Positions 42,929 to 51,188 of a stretch of DNA of 62,963 nt are shown piece after piece. This DNA comes from Candidatus Nomurabacteria bacterium (lineage in GTDB: Bacteria; Patescibacteriota; Saccharimonadia; Saccharimonadales; Saccharimonadaceae). The DNA lies in NCBI GenBank assembly GCA_031275815.1, contig JAISOF010000036.1:1-62963 (forward strand), read 5' to 3'. Position numbers and translations under genes: made by a program. Every line of letters starts with the position of its first letter. Within the stretch, counting starts at the first letter, position 1. The notes beneath the pieces are model-generated. The model had not been told where the DNA came from, did no database searches, and was given only the letters and a program-made list of their open reading frames with translations.

Positions 42929-42977
42929 GTGCCAGTGCGCTGGTGGGTGCATTGGTGATTGTAATTGTAATAAATAA
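42912..42977 (+). CDS. 21-residue Cys-rich peptide
   Basis: ATG 42912 is preceded by GGAAAGGAGG and overlaps the 3' end of the perR gene by 17 nt. The 21-residue product has five Cys in a symmetric C-x-C-x3-C-x3-C-x-C pattern within about 13 residues, then N-K and TAA. Such spacing suits metal or Fe/Zn binding, or thiol redox chemistry, as in metallothioneins. It lies between PerR and rubrerythrin, so it would be induced by peroxide or metal change. No family recognised. Confidence 0.6.
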   Translation: MQQMNRCQCAGGCIGDCNCNK

Positions 42978-42998
42978 TTTAATTTAAAGGAGAATAAA

Positions 42999-43532
42999 AT
43001 GGCAATATTAAAGGGCAGCGAAACAGAGAAAAACTTGCAAACGGCGTTTGCGGGGGAGAGCCAGGCTCGGAATAAATACACTTTTTATGCGACGAAAGCG
43101 CGCGAAGAGGGTTATGGTCAGGTGGGAGATATTTTTGAGGAAACGGCGAAAAATGAAATGGCGCACGCCAAGATTTGGTTCAAAATCTTGCATGGGGAGG
43201 ATATTCCCGACACGGCGGACAACTTGAAAGACGCAGCTGGCGGGGAGAATTATGAACATACGGACATGTATAAGAACTTCGCGGAAACGGCGAAAAAAGA
43301 GGGTTTTGACAAGATTGCGTTCTTGTTTGAACAGGTGGGGAAAATTGAGAAAGAGCACGAGGAGCGGTATTTGAAGCTGTTGGACAAAATCAACAAAGGC
43401 GAGGTATTCAAGGCAGACGGCGTGGCGGTTTGGAAGTGCGAGGTTTGCGGTTATGTGCATGTGGGCGAAGAAGCGCCGAAAAAATGCCCAGTGTGTGGCG
43501 CGGAGCAGGGTAGCTTTGGGAGCGGTGCGTGA
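42999..43532 (+). CDS. Rubrerythrin
   Basis: 177 residues. Di-iron ferritin-like domain with [29 protein letters not shown] and the final E-K-E-H-E, then a rubredoxin domain with C-x2-C-G-Y and C-P-x-C-G. It reduces hydrogen peroxide using electrons from rubredoxin-type partners. AAAGGAG 8 nt before the ATG; its stop overlaps the next start (GTGA). Confidence 0.96.
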   Translation: MAILKGSETEKNLQTAFAGESQARNKYTFYATKAREEGYGQVGDIFEETAKNEMAHAKIWFKILHGEDIPDTADNLKDAAGGENYEHTDMYKNFAETAKKEGFDKIAFLFEQVGKIEKEHEERYLKLLDKINKGEVFKADGVAVWKCEVCGYVHVGEEAPKKCPVCGAEQGSFGSGA

Positions 43533-44803
43533 AATATAAGTGCCAGATGTGCGGGCAGATTTATGACGACGCCAAAGAAAAGGTGAACTTTGAGGACTTG
43601 CCGGACGATTGGGCTTGTCCGGCTTGCGGGGCGCCGAAGAGTTTGTTTGATGTGGTGGAAGAGGCTTCGGTCAAGGCGGATGTTCAAGGCGTGATTGGTG
43701 ACGCGCACGATTATATCAAGCATTTGGCGGTGACCGGCCGCTCGGCGATTGAGGCCGGCCCCACAGATAAAGAATTGCCCAGTTGGTATGAGATTTTGTG
43801 GTTGGCGGGGCAGCTTTCAACGGTGCCTTTGTATGATGACGAAGAGGTTGACGTGAAGACGGTGATTGGCAAAACGGCGAAACGGCCTTTGGTGATTGAA
43901 ACGCCGGTGATTATATCACATATGAGTTATGGAGCATTGACCGGAGAGGCGAAGGCGGCGCTGGCGAAAGGTGCGGCGGCGGTTGGTTCCGCGAATGGCA
44001 GCGGCGAGGGCGGTATTTTTGAGGGTGAAATGGCGGCGGCGGGCAAGTATATTTTTGAGTATGTTCCGAATCTGTACAGCGTGACGGATGAGAACTTGCG
44101 GGCGGTGGACGCGGTGGAAATCAAGATTGGTCAGAGTGCGAAGCCAGGTCTTGGCGGACATTTACCGGCAGAAAAGGTGACGGAAGAGATTGCGAAAATG
44201 CGGGGGTTTCCGGTGGGGCAGGATATTATCAGTCCATCACATTTCGACCGGTTGAGGACGCGGGACGATTTGAAAGAGTTGGTGGAGGAGTTACGAGAGA
44301 AATCCGGCGGGCGACCGATTGGCGTGAAAATTGCGGCGAACCACGTGGAGGACGATTTGGAGTTCATCGCGCATGCGGGAGCGGATTTTGTGACGATTGA
44401 CGGTCGGGGCGGTTCGACGGGTGCGGCGCCGATTTCTTTGAAAGACGCGGCGGGAGTGCCGACGATTTATGCTTTGGCGCGGGCGCGCAAGTGGTTGGAT
44501 GAGCACAAGGCGGGGTTGGATGTGATTATCACCGGCGGATTGCGGTTGCCGAGCGATATGGCAAAAGCCTTAGCTTTGGGGGCGGACGCGGTGGCAGTAG
44601 CGACGGCGGCACTGACGGCGATGGGTGCCAGTGCAGAGCTTGCGGCTGATGAGAAAGTGGCGAATTTTTTGCGGGCGGCGACGGAGGAAATCAAGATGTT
44701 TGCGCGGGTCGCGGGGAAGCGGTCGGTGCATGAACTCAGCATTAATGATTTGGCGACGACCAGTCTTGATATTGCGACCTATACAGACGTGCGGCACGTG
44801 TGA
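43529..44803 (+). CDS. Rubredoxin fused to FMN-binding glutamate-synthase-type domain
   Basis: 424 residues. Residues 1-42 are a rubredoxin ([16 protein letters not shown]); 70-424 are a GltB/GltS alpha-subunit-like FMN barrel ([78 protein letters not shown]). GTG start overlaps the rubrerythrin stop. The fusion probably feeds electrons through rubredoxin; a role as the rubrerythrin reductant is inferred from the operon. Glutamate synthesis is unlikely without a glutaminase partner. Confidence 0.88.
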   Translation: MKYKCQMCGQIYDDAKEKVNFEDLPDDWACPACGAPKSLFDVVEEASVKADVQGVIGDAHDYIKHLAVTGRSAIEAGPTDKELPSWYEILWLAGQLSTVPLYDDEEVDVKTVIGKTAKRPLVIETPVIISHMSYGALTGEAKAALAKGAAAVGSANGSGEGGIFEGEMAAAGKYIFEYVPNLYSVTDENLRAVDAVEIKIGQSAKPGLGGHLPAEKVTEEIAKMRGFPVGQDIISPSHFDRLRTRDDLKELVEELREKSGGRPIGVKIAANHVEDDLEFIAHAGADFVTIDGRGGSTGAAPISLKDAAGVPTIYALARARKWLDEHKAGLDVIITGGLRLPSDMAKALALGADAVAVATAALTAMGASAELAADEKVANFLRAATEEIKMFARVAGKRSVHELSINDLATTSLDIATYTDVRHV

Positions 44804-44815
44804 TAGTATGAAAGT

Positions 44816-45205
44816 ATGAAGTTAAGTTTTTTGGATAATTATCCGGTTTTGTGGCGCAAGGAAGTGGAGGAGTATTTGCGGGGTGAGCGGCGAGAGTTTT
44901 CGGAGGCGGTAATTGGTGATGTAAAAAATACAATGGCGGGGACGGAGTTCCAGAAAGCAGTGTGGCGCGCGATGATGGGGATACCATACAGTGAGGTTTT
45001 GAGTTACGAACAGCTTGCGACGTTAGTGGGGCGACCGAAAGCTTGCCGAGCGGCGGCGAACGCTTGCGGAAAGAATCCATATCCGATTATTGTGCCTTGC
45101 CACAGGGTGGTGGCGAGCGGTGGATTGGGCGGGTTTTCTTTGGGGCTGAATCTGAAGAGGCGTTTGCTTGGGTTGGAGGGCGTTAATTTGACAAAACTTC
45201 CTTGA
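44816..45205 (+). CDS. ogt: Methylated-DNA-protein cysteine methyltransferase
   Basis: 129 residues, the DNA-binding/catalytic domain only. I-V-P-C-H-R-V-V contains the acceptor Cys; RPKACRAAANACGKNP and GGFSLGLNLKRRLLGLEG complete the family pattern. It repairs O6-alkylguanine by self-alkylation. An insertion-like G-D-V-K-N-T before TEFQKAVW is encoded by the dispersed 15-bp motif (44917-44931). Confidence 0.93.
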   Translation: MKLSFLDNYPVLWRKEVEEYLRGERREFSEAVIGDVKNTMAGTEFQKAVWRAMMGIPYSEVLSYEQLATLVGRPKACRAAANACGKNPYPIIVPCHRVVASGGLGGFSLGLNLKRRLLGLEGVNLTKLP

Positions 45206-45231
45206 CTTTGGGGAGTGAGGGTTGGTATTAT
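45202..45231 (+). promoter_or_regulatory. Promoter
   Basis: TTGACT (45202-45207), 18 nt, TATTAT (45226-45231), overlapping the ogt stop. Confidence 0.65.
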
Positions 45232-45261
45232 GAGCTTAAGTGTAATAAGGGGGAGATTAGT

Positions 45262-46665
45262 GTGAACGAGCGGACGAGTTTTCAAAAAAGTGGAGAGCAG
45301 CCAGTTGCGACGGGGTGGGAGGATTTGTCGAAGTATAAGCTTGATGGCTGGGTTGATGAGAGCGGGATGATTCACAAGGGAGAGAGCAACGGCGATGTTT
45401 CGCTGACCGAAGATGAAGAGGAGTCTGATAAATATGGACCTTATGGTTTGGAGTTGGCGGATACAGAGAAAATAAACTTGGGCACACAAGAGGGGCGGTA
45501 TGAGTATTTGGCGACGTTGGTTGACAATGCGCTTGCCGTGAACGCGGAAAGATTGAAGTTGATTGAAGATGGACGGTTTGATGAGATGAAAGAAGAAGAG
45601 CGTGGTAAGTTTTATGACAAAAATGAAGATGAGGCTTTCGAAAATACAAAGTACAGCCTTGATTTGGCGAAAGAGCAAAAGGCTATTTTGGATAATCTTG
45701 ACCTTTCAGACTCAACAGTTGAAGATGCGCTGAAAACAACGACAGAAAAGTATTTTAAGAGATTTAATGAGTTGGATGCTAATGTTGACGAGGCGGTAAA
45801 GCTTAAGCTCAATTTGCAATATGATGCTGCGCGGAATCTCTATGCCATTTTGGTCGACGAAGTCAGGCGCCGCCGGAAAGACGCGGAACCGCAAGTGGAA
45901 AGCGGTCGGGAGGCAATTGTGTCCAAAGAGCAGGGGGCAATTGTTGGGGAAACCCGACCGGAAAATACTCCGTTGACCGAGCAAAATAATAAGAAAAATA
46001 TGAATAAGGCTAGGGAAGCGGCTGCCAAGAGGGAGCAGGTTATCGCTACCATGAAATCGGAAACTGGTCAGGGCAAAGAAACCAGCACTGGAGAGGCGGC
46101 GAGGGAGTATATGGATATTTTATTGGAGTTGGGGCAGGATTTTACTGGAGCAGAGGTGAGGGCCAATAAGACTCCAGATGGCAAGCATATTTCAACCAAA
46201 ATGGATGGGTTTATCGGGAAGTTTGGCGGAGATAAGGCAACTGAATATGCGGACAATAATAAGGTGTTACAGAATGTGGTGAAGATAATTGAAGCGAAAA
46301 ATAGTGAGCAGGCAGCGATGGCGCAAATTGCTGAATTAAGCAAAAAATTGGATGAGTTGGAAAGTGCGCGGAGCTCCACGGGAGCTCTCAAGAAGTTGTT
46401 TGGCAGGGGTGCTTACAACAGGGAGAAAAAAATGTTGCTTGAAAAAAGAGAGTGGGGCAAGGAGCAGGTGGCTTTGGCGAAACATAGGATGGATGCGATT
46501 TTGGGGGATTCTTATCTTGGGCTGTATGGGCGTGGGCATACAGAGCGGGATAGTCTTGATTCTCACGTTGAGGAGCTGAGGGCGAAGTTTTTCAGTGAGG
46601 AGAAAATGGCGAAAATCCGGCGCGCAATGGAGTTGCAGAAGAAATACTTTAGTAAAATTTCATAG
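45262..46665 (+). CDS. Hypothetical coiled-coil protein
   Basis: 467 residues, Glu/Lys/Ala-rich, mainly helical (AEVRANKTPDGKHISTKMDGFIGKFGG interrupts two helical halves), no signal peptide, not recognised. GTG 45262 is taken as the start because AGGGGGAG lies 7 nt upstream and a promoter ends at 45231. Convergent with ung. Confidence 0.65.
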   Translation: MNERTSFQKSGEQPVATGWEDLSKYKLDGWVDESGMIHKGESNGDVSLTEDEEESDKYGPYGLELADTEKINLGTQEGRYEYLATLVDNALAVNAERLKLIEDGRFDEMKEEERGKFYDKNEDEAFENTKYSLDLAKEQKAILDNLDLSDSTVEDALKTTTEKYFKRFNELDANVDEAVKLKLNLQYDAARNLYAILVDEVRRRRKDAEPQVESGREAIVSKEQGAIVGETRPENTPLTEQNNKKNMNKAREAAAKREQVIATMKSETGQGKETSTGEAAREYMDILLELGQDFTGAEVRANKTPDGKHISTKMDGFIGKFGGDKATEYADNNKVLQNVVKIIEAKNSEQAAMAQIAELSKKLDELESARSSTGALKKLFGRGAYNREKKMLLEKREWGKEQVALAKHRMDAILGDSYLGLYGRGHTERDSLDSHVEELRAKFFSEEKMAKIRRAMELQKKYFSKIS

Positions 46666-46672
46666 GGTAGGG

Positions 46673-47347
46673 TCACCAGTCGATGGGTGTTTCACCTTGT
46701 TCTTCCAAGAATTGGTTGGTGCGGCTGAAGGGTTTGGAGCCAAAGAAGCCGCGATGGGCGGAGAGGGGGCTGGGGTGCGGGCTTTCGATGACGTGGGCGT
46801 TGGTCAGCAAGTGTTTGAGGCTGCGGGCGTCGGAGCCCCAGAGGATGGCGGCGAAAGGTTTCTGCTTGCGATTGTTCAGAGCTTTGACGGCGGTTTCGGT
46901 GACTTCTTCCCAGCCTTTGCCGCGATGGGAGGCGGGACTGCCGACCCCGACGGTCAGGACGCGGTTGAGTAACATCACGCCTTGCTCCGCCCAACGGGAG
47001 AGGTCGCCGGTTTTCGGGGCTGGCTTTTTGAGGTCGTCGGAAAGTTCTTGGAAGATGTTGATGAGGGAGGGCGGCAGGACTTTGACGGTTTCGGCGACGG
47101 AAAATGACAGTCCGACGGGGTGCGAGGGGGTGGGGTAGGGATCTTGACCGATGATTAGGACTTTGACGTGATTAATCGGGGTTTTGAATGCGCGGAAGAT
47201 ATTGTTCGGGGCGGGCAGAAACTGGCGTCCGGATTCGCGTTCTTTGCGCAAGAAATCACCCATTTGGTGGATTTTTTCGGTCAGGTTGGCGTCTGAAAAC
47301 ACTTTTGCCCAACTTTCATCCATGCCAGTTTTCAAGAGGTCGTTCAT
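46673..47347 (-). CDS. ung: Uracil-DNA glycosylase, family 1
   Basis: 224 residues. [18 protein letters not shown] holds the catalytic Asp; LLNRVLTV and [18 protein letters not shown] are the uracil-recognition and Leu-intercalation loops. It removes uracil from DNA. The start overlaps the stop of the upstream dCMP deaminase (ATGA), pairing two uracil-control enzymes in one operon. Confidence 0.96.
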   Translation of the reverse strand: MNDLLKTGMDESWAKVFSDANLTEKIHQMGDFLRKERESGRQFLPAPNNIFRAFKTPINHVKVLIIGQDPYPTPSHPVGLSFSVAETVKVLPPSLINIFQELSDDLKKPAPKTGDLSRWAEQGVMLLNRVLTVGVGSPASHRGKGWEEVTETAVKALNNRKQKPFAAILWGSDARSLKHLLTNAHVIESPHPSPLSAHRGFFGSKPFSRTNQFLEEQGETPIDW

Positions 47348-47772
47348 TTGACTTTCTCGACTTTTACATTGGCTTTTTCGAACAGTTCAATGGCATAAGA
47401 GTCGTTACGATAATCTCTTTCGTAATACACGCGTTTGATGCCAGCTTGGATGATTAACTTGGTGCAGTTCAGACAGGGAAAGTGGGTGACGTAAATCTCC
47501 GCGCCATCAGTTGGTACGCCGTATTTGGCGCATTGCAAGATGGCGTTGGCCTCGCCGTGGATGGTGCGGATACAGTGTCCGTCGACCATGCGGCAACCCT
47601 CGTCTATGCAGTGCACTTCACCCGAGACGGAGCCGTTGTATCCGGTGGCGATGATACGCTTGTCGCGGACGATAATGGCGCCGACTTTCAAACGTTCGCA
47701 AGTTGCCCGTTCCGCCGCCATTTTGGCAAGCGACATAAAGTAGTTTTTCCACGCCATGCGTTTTGTGGACAT
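47344..47772 (-). CDS. Deoxycytidylate (dCMP) deaminase family protein
   Basis: 142 residues. Zinc site H-G-E-A-N-A-I and [23 protein letters not shown] and a Cys/His-rich insert (H-C-I-D-E-G-C...H-C-I) as in ComEB/dCMP deaminases. It makes dUMP for dTMP synthesis. GAGGAGG lies 6 nt before the ATG. Confidence 0.93.
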   Translation of the reverse strand: MSTKRMAWKNYFMSLAKMAAERATCERLKVGAIIVRDKRIIATGYNGSVSGEVHCIDEGCRMVDGHCIRTIHGEANAILQCAKYGVPTDGAEIYVTHFPCLNCTKLIIQAGIKRVYYERDYRNDSYAIELFEKANVKVEKVK

Positions 47773-47800
47773 GTTGACCTCCTCTTTTACACAGATTTTA

Positions 47801-48043
47801 TCACTTGTTTGGACTAAAAATCAAGTTGGCGATTAATTCAAGCAACATCATGTGGACGTTGAGCGCCATTAAAATGCCGGCAGCGGCGAAACCCACGCCC
47901 CAAGCTTTGACCTTTTGATAGCTGGAAACGCCGTGTGCGAGGTTGTCGGAGACTTCTTTGTAATATCTGACAATCAAAATCCCGCCGACGCTCACCAAAA
48001 GACCCACAACTAACCAGAAAATACTGAACTGATATCCTTCCAT
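47801..48043 (-). CDS. Small membrane protein
   Basis: 80 residues, two hydrophobic segments (6-27 and 47-73) with a polar loop. Not recognised. TAAAAT (complement 48050-48055) ends 6 nt before the ATG, so leaderless. Confidence 0.6.
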   Translation of the reverse strand: MEGYQFSIFWLVVGLLVSVGGILIVRYYKEVSDNLAHGVSSYQKVKAWGVGFAAAGILMALNVHMMLLELIANLIFSPNK

Positions 48044-48070
48044 AGCTACATTTTAACATAAAAATTAAAT

Positions 48071-48097
48071 AAAAAAGCCCCAAAGTGGGGATTTTTT
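48071..48097. terminator. Bidirectional terminator-like hairpin
   Basis: AAAAAAGCCCC-AAAG-TGGGGATTTTTT. It is placed upstream of the minus gene at 47801 and before the KGG gene control region. Confidence 0.75.
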
Positions 48098-48183
48098 AAG
48101 TTTTTTGGTTTGAGTTCTCTCGCACAAAACTCAATTACCTCTATAATATATCATGAAAGGCATAAAGTCAATAGGAAAATATT

Positions 48184-48297
48184 TATATTAAAACATATTT
48201 TTAAAAAAGGGGGACTGTCCCCCTGTGAAAAAATGTTATATTAAAACATGTTTTTTAACAAAAACATATTGACAAACCGCAAGCGGTGTGATATAAT
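48184..48297 (+). promoter_or_regulatory. Complex control region of the KGG protein gene
   Basis: Consensus promoter TTGACA (48269-48274), 17 nt, TATAAT (48292-48297), with the palindrome ACCGCAAGCGGT (48276-48287) filling the spacer. Upstream are two near-identical copies of TATATTAAAACATrTTTTTAA (48184-48204 and 48237-48258) flanking a perfect hairpin GGGGGAC-TG-TCCCCC type (48209-48223). This looks like a repressor site plus two upstream sites. Confidence 0.7.
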
Positions 48298-48382
48298 GCT
48301 GATTAACACCTTGAGAGGAAGTGCAAAAATGCATTTTGGTACGGGTGGTTAAGTTATTTAATTAATGTGGTGGGAGTTAGGA

Positions 48383-48595
48383 ATGTCAAAAATGGCAGGA
48401 ACAAAAGAAGGCGGCAAAAAAGCTGCTGCAACCAACAAAGCAAAATACGGAGCTTCGTTTTATGCGAAGATCGGTAGCAAGGGCGGCAAAAACGGTCACA
48501 CTGGCGGTTTTGCGGCGAACCCAGCACTGGCAAAAATTGCCGGCGCAAAGGGCGGTCGGATTTCCCGACGCGGCCCAGTGAAAAAGGCTGCTTAA
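48383..48595 (+). CDS. KGG-domain (Con-10-like) small basic protein
   Basis: 70 residues, very basic and Gly/Ala/Lys-rich. KEGGKKAAATNKAKYGASFYAKIGSKGGKNG and the later AKIAGAKGGR are KGG motifs of the stress-induced GsiB/Con-10 type. ATG 48383 has GGGAG 6 nt upstream. The elaborate promoter fits a stress-induced gene. Confidence 0.75.
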   Translation: MSKMAGTKEGGKKAAATNKAKYGASFYAKIGSKGGKNGHTGGFAANPALAKIAGAKGGRISRRGPVKKAA

Positions 48596-48618
48596 TTAAA
48601 CTTAAGCGCTTTTGGATG

Positions 48619-48655
48619 GAAAACACCCTTTTTCGAGGGTGTTTTCTGGTTTTTG
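48619..48655 (+). terminator. Terminator after the KGG gene
   Basis: GAAAACACCC-TTTTTCGA-GGGTGTTTTC followed by T-rich sequence. Confidence 0.88.
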
Positions 48656-48740
48656 CATAGAGGTTTGTGATTAAAGGAGCTTGACGTGGTGTATGTATTT
48701 ATATATTATTTATATATAAATATATACAAAGGAGATGAAA

Positions 48741-49019
48741 ATGGCGAATACGGAATTAGTGCAGGTGCGAATAGACCCGAAGCTCAAGAAGGACGTGGAG
48801 CGGATTTTTGCCGAAATCGGTTTTGATATGCCGTCGGCTTTGAGGATGTTCCTGAAGCGAGTCCAGAGGGAGGAGGATTTTCCGTTTGACGTGAGGATGT
48901 TTAACGATGAAACTATCAGGGCGATTAACAAGGCTAATCGTGGCGCGAAAAAAATGAGCGGGCATTTGTATAACGATGTGAACGAAATGTCGGCGCATAT
49001 TTTGGGGTCCACGAAATGA
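48741..49019 (+). CDS. RelB/DinJ-type antitoxin
   Basis: 92 residues. ELVQVRIDPKLKKDVERIFAEIGFDMPSALRMFLKRV is the ribbon-helix-helix RelB/DinJ N-terminus; the tail should hold the toxin-binding part. ATG 48741 has AAAGGAG 6 nt upstream; the ATG 6 nt earlier is too close to it. The expected YafQ-type toxin gene downstream is deleted. Confidence 0.88.
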   Translation: MANTELVQVRIDPKLKKDVERIFAEIGFDMPSALRMFLKRVQREEDFPFDVRMFNDETIRAINKANRGAKKMSGHLYNDVNEMSAHILGSTK

Positions 49020-49144
49020 TTAATATGCCCATGTTGAACCGGATGGGATATTAATTTATAGAGTAATTTATAGAGTATAGAGTATATGAAGATATCTTGG
49101 TGCTTGAGCTAACCAGAACCGGCATTCATGTGGATTTGTTTTGA
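49016..49144 (+). pseudogene. Remnant of a YafQ-family toxin gene
   Basis: An ATG overlapping the antitoxin stop (49016, ATGA) opens a frame of only 12 codons (M-I-N-M-P-M-L-N-R...). After AT-rich sequence, 49085-49144 encodes Y-E-D-I-L-V-L-E-L-T-R-T-G-I-H-V-D-L-F and stop, which is the C-terminal end typical of YafQ/RelE-family toxins. The middle, with most of the catalytic fold, is gone, so the antitoxin is an orphan here. Confidence 0.8.
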
Positions 49145-49225
49145 TTATGGCTGCCAGAAACGGTTTTGCCAAGTCCGAGTGCGGGGGCGTTGGTGTAGTT
49201 ATTGTTATTTATGCATGCTGAAAAA

Positions 49226-50647
49226 CTATTTTTCGGAAAAATACTTCGGAAAATCTTTGCTCAAATTGTCATATTTATGGTCGGGGTCGCTGATTGGTTT
49301 GTTGCCGTCTTTTGTTTTGTATCTCAGGAACGCCAGAATGGCTTTTTTGCCGATTTTTTGGGAGGCGTCGGGTTGGCTGATTTGTTCCAACGTGTAAGCC
49401 GTGCGGTTGGTCTTAGATAGGGGTCTTATTTGTTGATAATTAGTTCCTAGGTTCTGTTTGTAACTTTTACCCGGAGGGTTGTCAGCTGCGGTTAGCACGT
49501 GGGACTCTATAGGACGTATTATTAGACTCAGTATGTCTTCTGGTGCAATCTTGCCATTAGCAGCATTCTCCAGAACTAATCTGGCTTGAGCTAAAAGTTT
49601 TTTTGATGAGCTACCAATTAAAACTGGTGCACTATTAATAATGTCCTCTGGCGACATATCTTGTCCGCTCAATTTAACGAGACGTTGGACTAACTTTATT
49701 TTTTCTTCAATGTTTTCTTGGCTAAGACCCAGAGTTGACGGGGAAGAGTTAATAATCTTCTTACTATTCAAGCCCCGCTCATCAAGAAAGGCTATCTTGT
49801 TTTCGATGTTTTCTTGGTTATAACCCAGAGTTGGCGGTAAAGTGTTGATAAGCTTCTTGCTGTCCAAACCCCGCCCATCAAGAAAAGCTATCTTTTTCTC
49901 AATGTTTTCTTGACTATGACTCAGAGTTGATGGGAAGTAGTTAATAACCTTCTTGCTGTCCAGACCAAGTTTATCAAGGAAAGCGATCTTGTTTTCGATG
50001 TTTTCTTGGCTATAACTCAGAGCTGCTGGGAAAGAGTTAATAATCTTCTTACTATTCAAGCCCCGCTCATCAAGAAAAGCTATTCTGTTTTCGATGTTTT
50101 CTTGGCTATAGCTCAGAGTCTGCGGGAGAGAGTTAATAATCTTCTTATTGTCCAAGCCCCGCTCATCGAGAAAAGCTATTCTGTTTTCGATGTTTTCTTG
50201 GCTATAGCTCAGAGTCCGCGGGAAAGAGTTAATAATCTTCTTACTGTCCAGACCACTTTCGTTCAGGCAGTAAATCGCTCCTAATACGGTACCGATTGGC
50301 GTCAAAGTGGCGTAGAAGTGTCTAATTTCGTCATAAACGTCTGCTTCTAGCAAAGACGCCCCATTCTTAAAACCCAGCACATCATCAAAAAAACTTTGCC
50401 GAACAGCTAGCACCCTCTCCCTTTCAGCAGAATCTGGGCGAGTTATTAACTTGGCATCTTCATCTATTAGCTGATTGGCTTTTTCGAACCATTCTTCATT
50501 CAGTGCCTCCTTGTCAATGATGCTAGCCAGCCACTCGCTGTCAAGATTCGGGTCAAGTTTACCACCGTTATAGCGATAAACTGGCTCCAGTTCTTGAGGG
50601 TTTGGCGGTAGGCTTTCTTGGTTTATATTGGTTTTCTCGGTTTTCAT
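49226..50647 (-). CDS. mTERF-like repeat protein
   Basis: 473 residues. A variable N-terminal region (1-125) is followed by six 32-residue repeats of the form L-D-x-R-G-L-x-S-K-K-I-I-N-S-x-P-x-x-L-x-x-S-Q-E-N-I-E-x-K-I-A-F and a divergent seventh (GQDMSPEDIINSAPVLIGSSSKKLL). Spacing of Gly, Pro and Leu matches the helical mTERF repeat of mitochondrial and chloroplast nucleic-acid-binding proteins. Polar C-terminal tail. ATG 50647 has AGAAAGGTG upstream and TATACT further up. Nucleic-acid binding is inferred. Confidence 0.7.
   Translation of the reverse strand: MKTEKTNINQESLPPNPQELEPVYRYNGGKLDPNLDSEWLASIIDKEALNEEWFEKANQLIDEDAKLITRPDSAERERVLAVRQSFFDDVLGFKNGASLLEADVYDEIRHFYATLTPIGTVLGAIYCLNESGLDSKKIINSFPRTLSYSQENIENRIAFLDERGLDNKKIINSLPQTLSYSQENIENRIAFLDERGLNSKKIINSFPAALSYSQENIENKIAFLDKLGLDSKKVINYFPSTLSHSQENIEKKIAFLDGRGLDSKKLINTLPPTLGYNQENIENKIAFLDERGLNSKKIINSSPSTLGLSQENIEEKIKLVQRLVKLSGQDMSPEDIINSAPVLIGSSSKKLLAQARLVLENAANGKIAPEDILSLIIRPIESHVLTAADNPPGKSYKQNLGTNYQQIRPLSKTNRTAYTLEQISQPDASQKIGKKAILAFLRYKTKDGNKPISDPDHKYDNLSKDFPKYFSEK
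49691..50266 (-). repeat. Six tandem 96-bp coding repeats
   Basis: Units start at 50266, 50170, 50074, 49978, 49882 and 49786 (minus strand), each 96 bp with no indels. Neighbouring units share long identical DNA stretches, so copy number may vary by recombination. Confidence 0.9.
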
Positions 50648-50741
50648 ATTTTGCACCTTTCTATCGTTACTTTCCAGTATACAGCCACCACGATTAAAAT
50701 ACAAACTCATCATCCCAATTTTGCAAAAATCTTGGCACGGT

Positions 50742-51188
50742 TTATTTTTCACAAAACGGGCAGTGATAAGCGCCGGAGCGGTCTTGGAAGCGGGTTTGGG
50801 CACAGGCGGGGCATTTGGATTTTTGGTGGAGCCAGTTGCGATAGGAGTCGAGTTGGGTTTCGGCGAAATCTTCGTTAAAGGGGATTTGATAGCGCGGGCA
50901 GAGAGCGGTTTTGGCGTGGTTCCAGGCGTCTCTTTCCATTTTGAGGCGGGAGATGTCTTGGATATAGTCTTTGTGGTTTAAAATGGCGTGTGAGAGCTCG
51001 TGGAGCGCGAGAAGGGCATAATTTGGCTGGGGTTCACCCAGTTGGATGGTGTTTTTTTTGGACACCCACGCGAACCTTGGCGTGGCTCGCCAATTGAACT
51101 CCGGAAAATCGGCGACGATGCGGAGGACGATTTGCCGGTCTTCGGGCGGCAGGCTTTTCAAGAGGTTATTTAAGTTGGTCTTTGGCAT
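50742..51188 (-). CDS. HExxH metalloprotease-like protein with zinc ribbon
   Basis: 148 residues. LALHELSHAILNH contains HExxH of a zincin; the C-terminus has C-P-A-C...C-P-F-C, a zinc ribbon. The small size and FAWVSKKNTIQLGEP strand resemble SprT/ImmA-type proteins. It overlaps the ROK gene by 23 nt, hence coupled. Start ATG 51188 is the first that gives the family-like N-terminus. Confidence 0.7.
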   Translation of the reverse strand: MPKTNLNNLLKSLPPEDRQIVLRIVADFPEFNWRATPRFAWVSKKNTIQLGEPQPNYALLALHELSHAILNHKDYIQDISRLKMERDAWNHAKTALCPRYQIPFNEDFAETQLDSYRNWLHQKSKCPACAQTRFQDRSGAYHCPFCEK

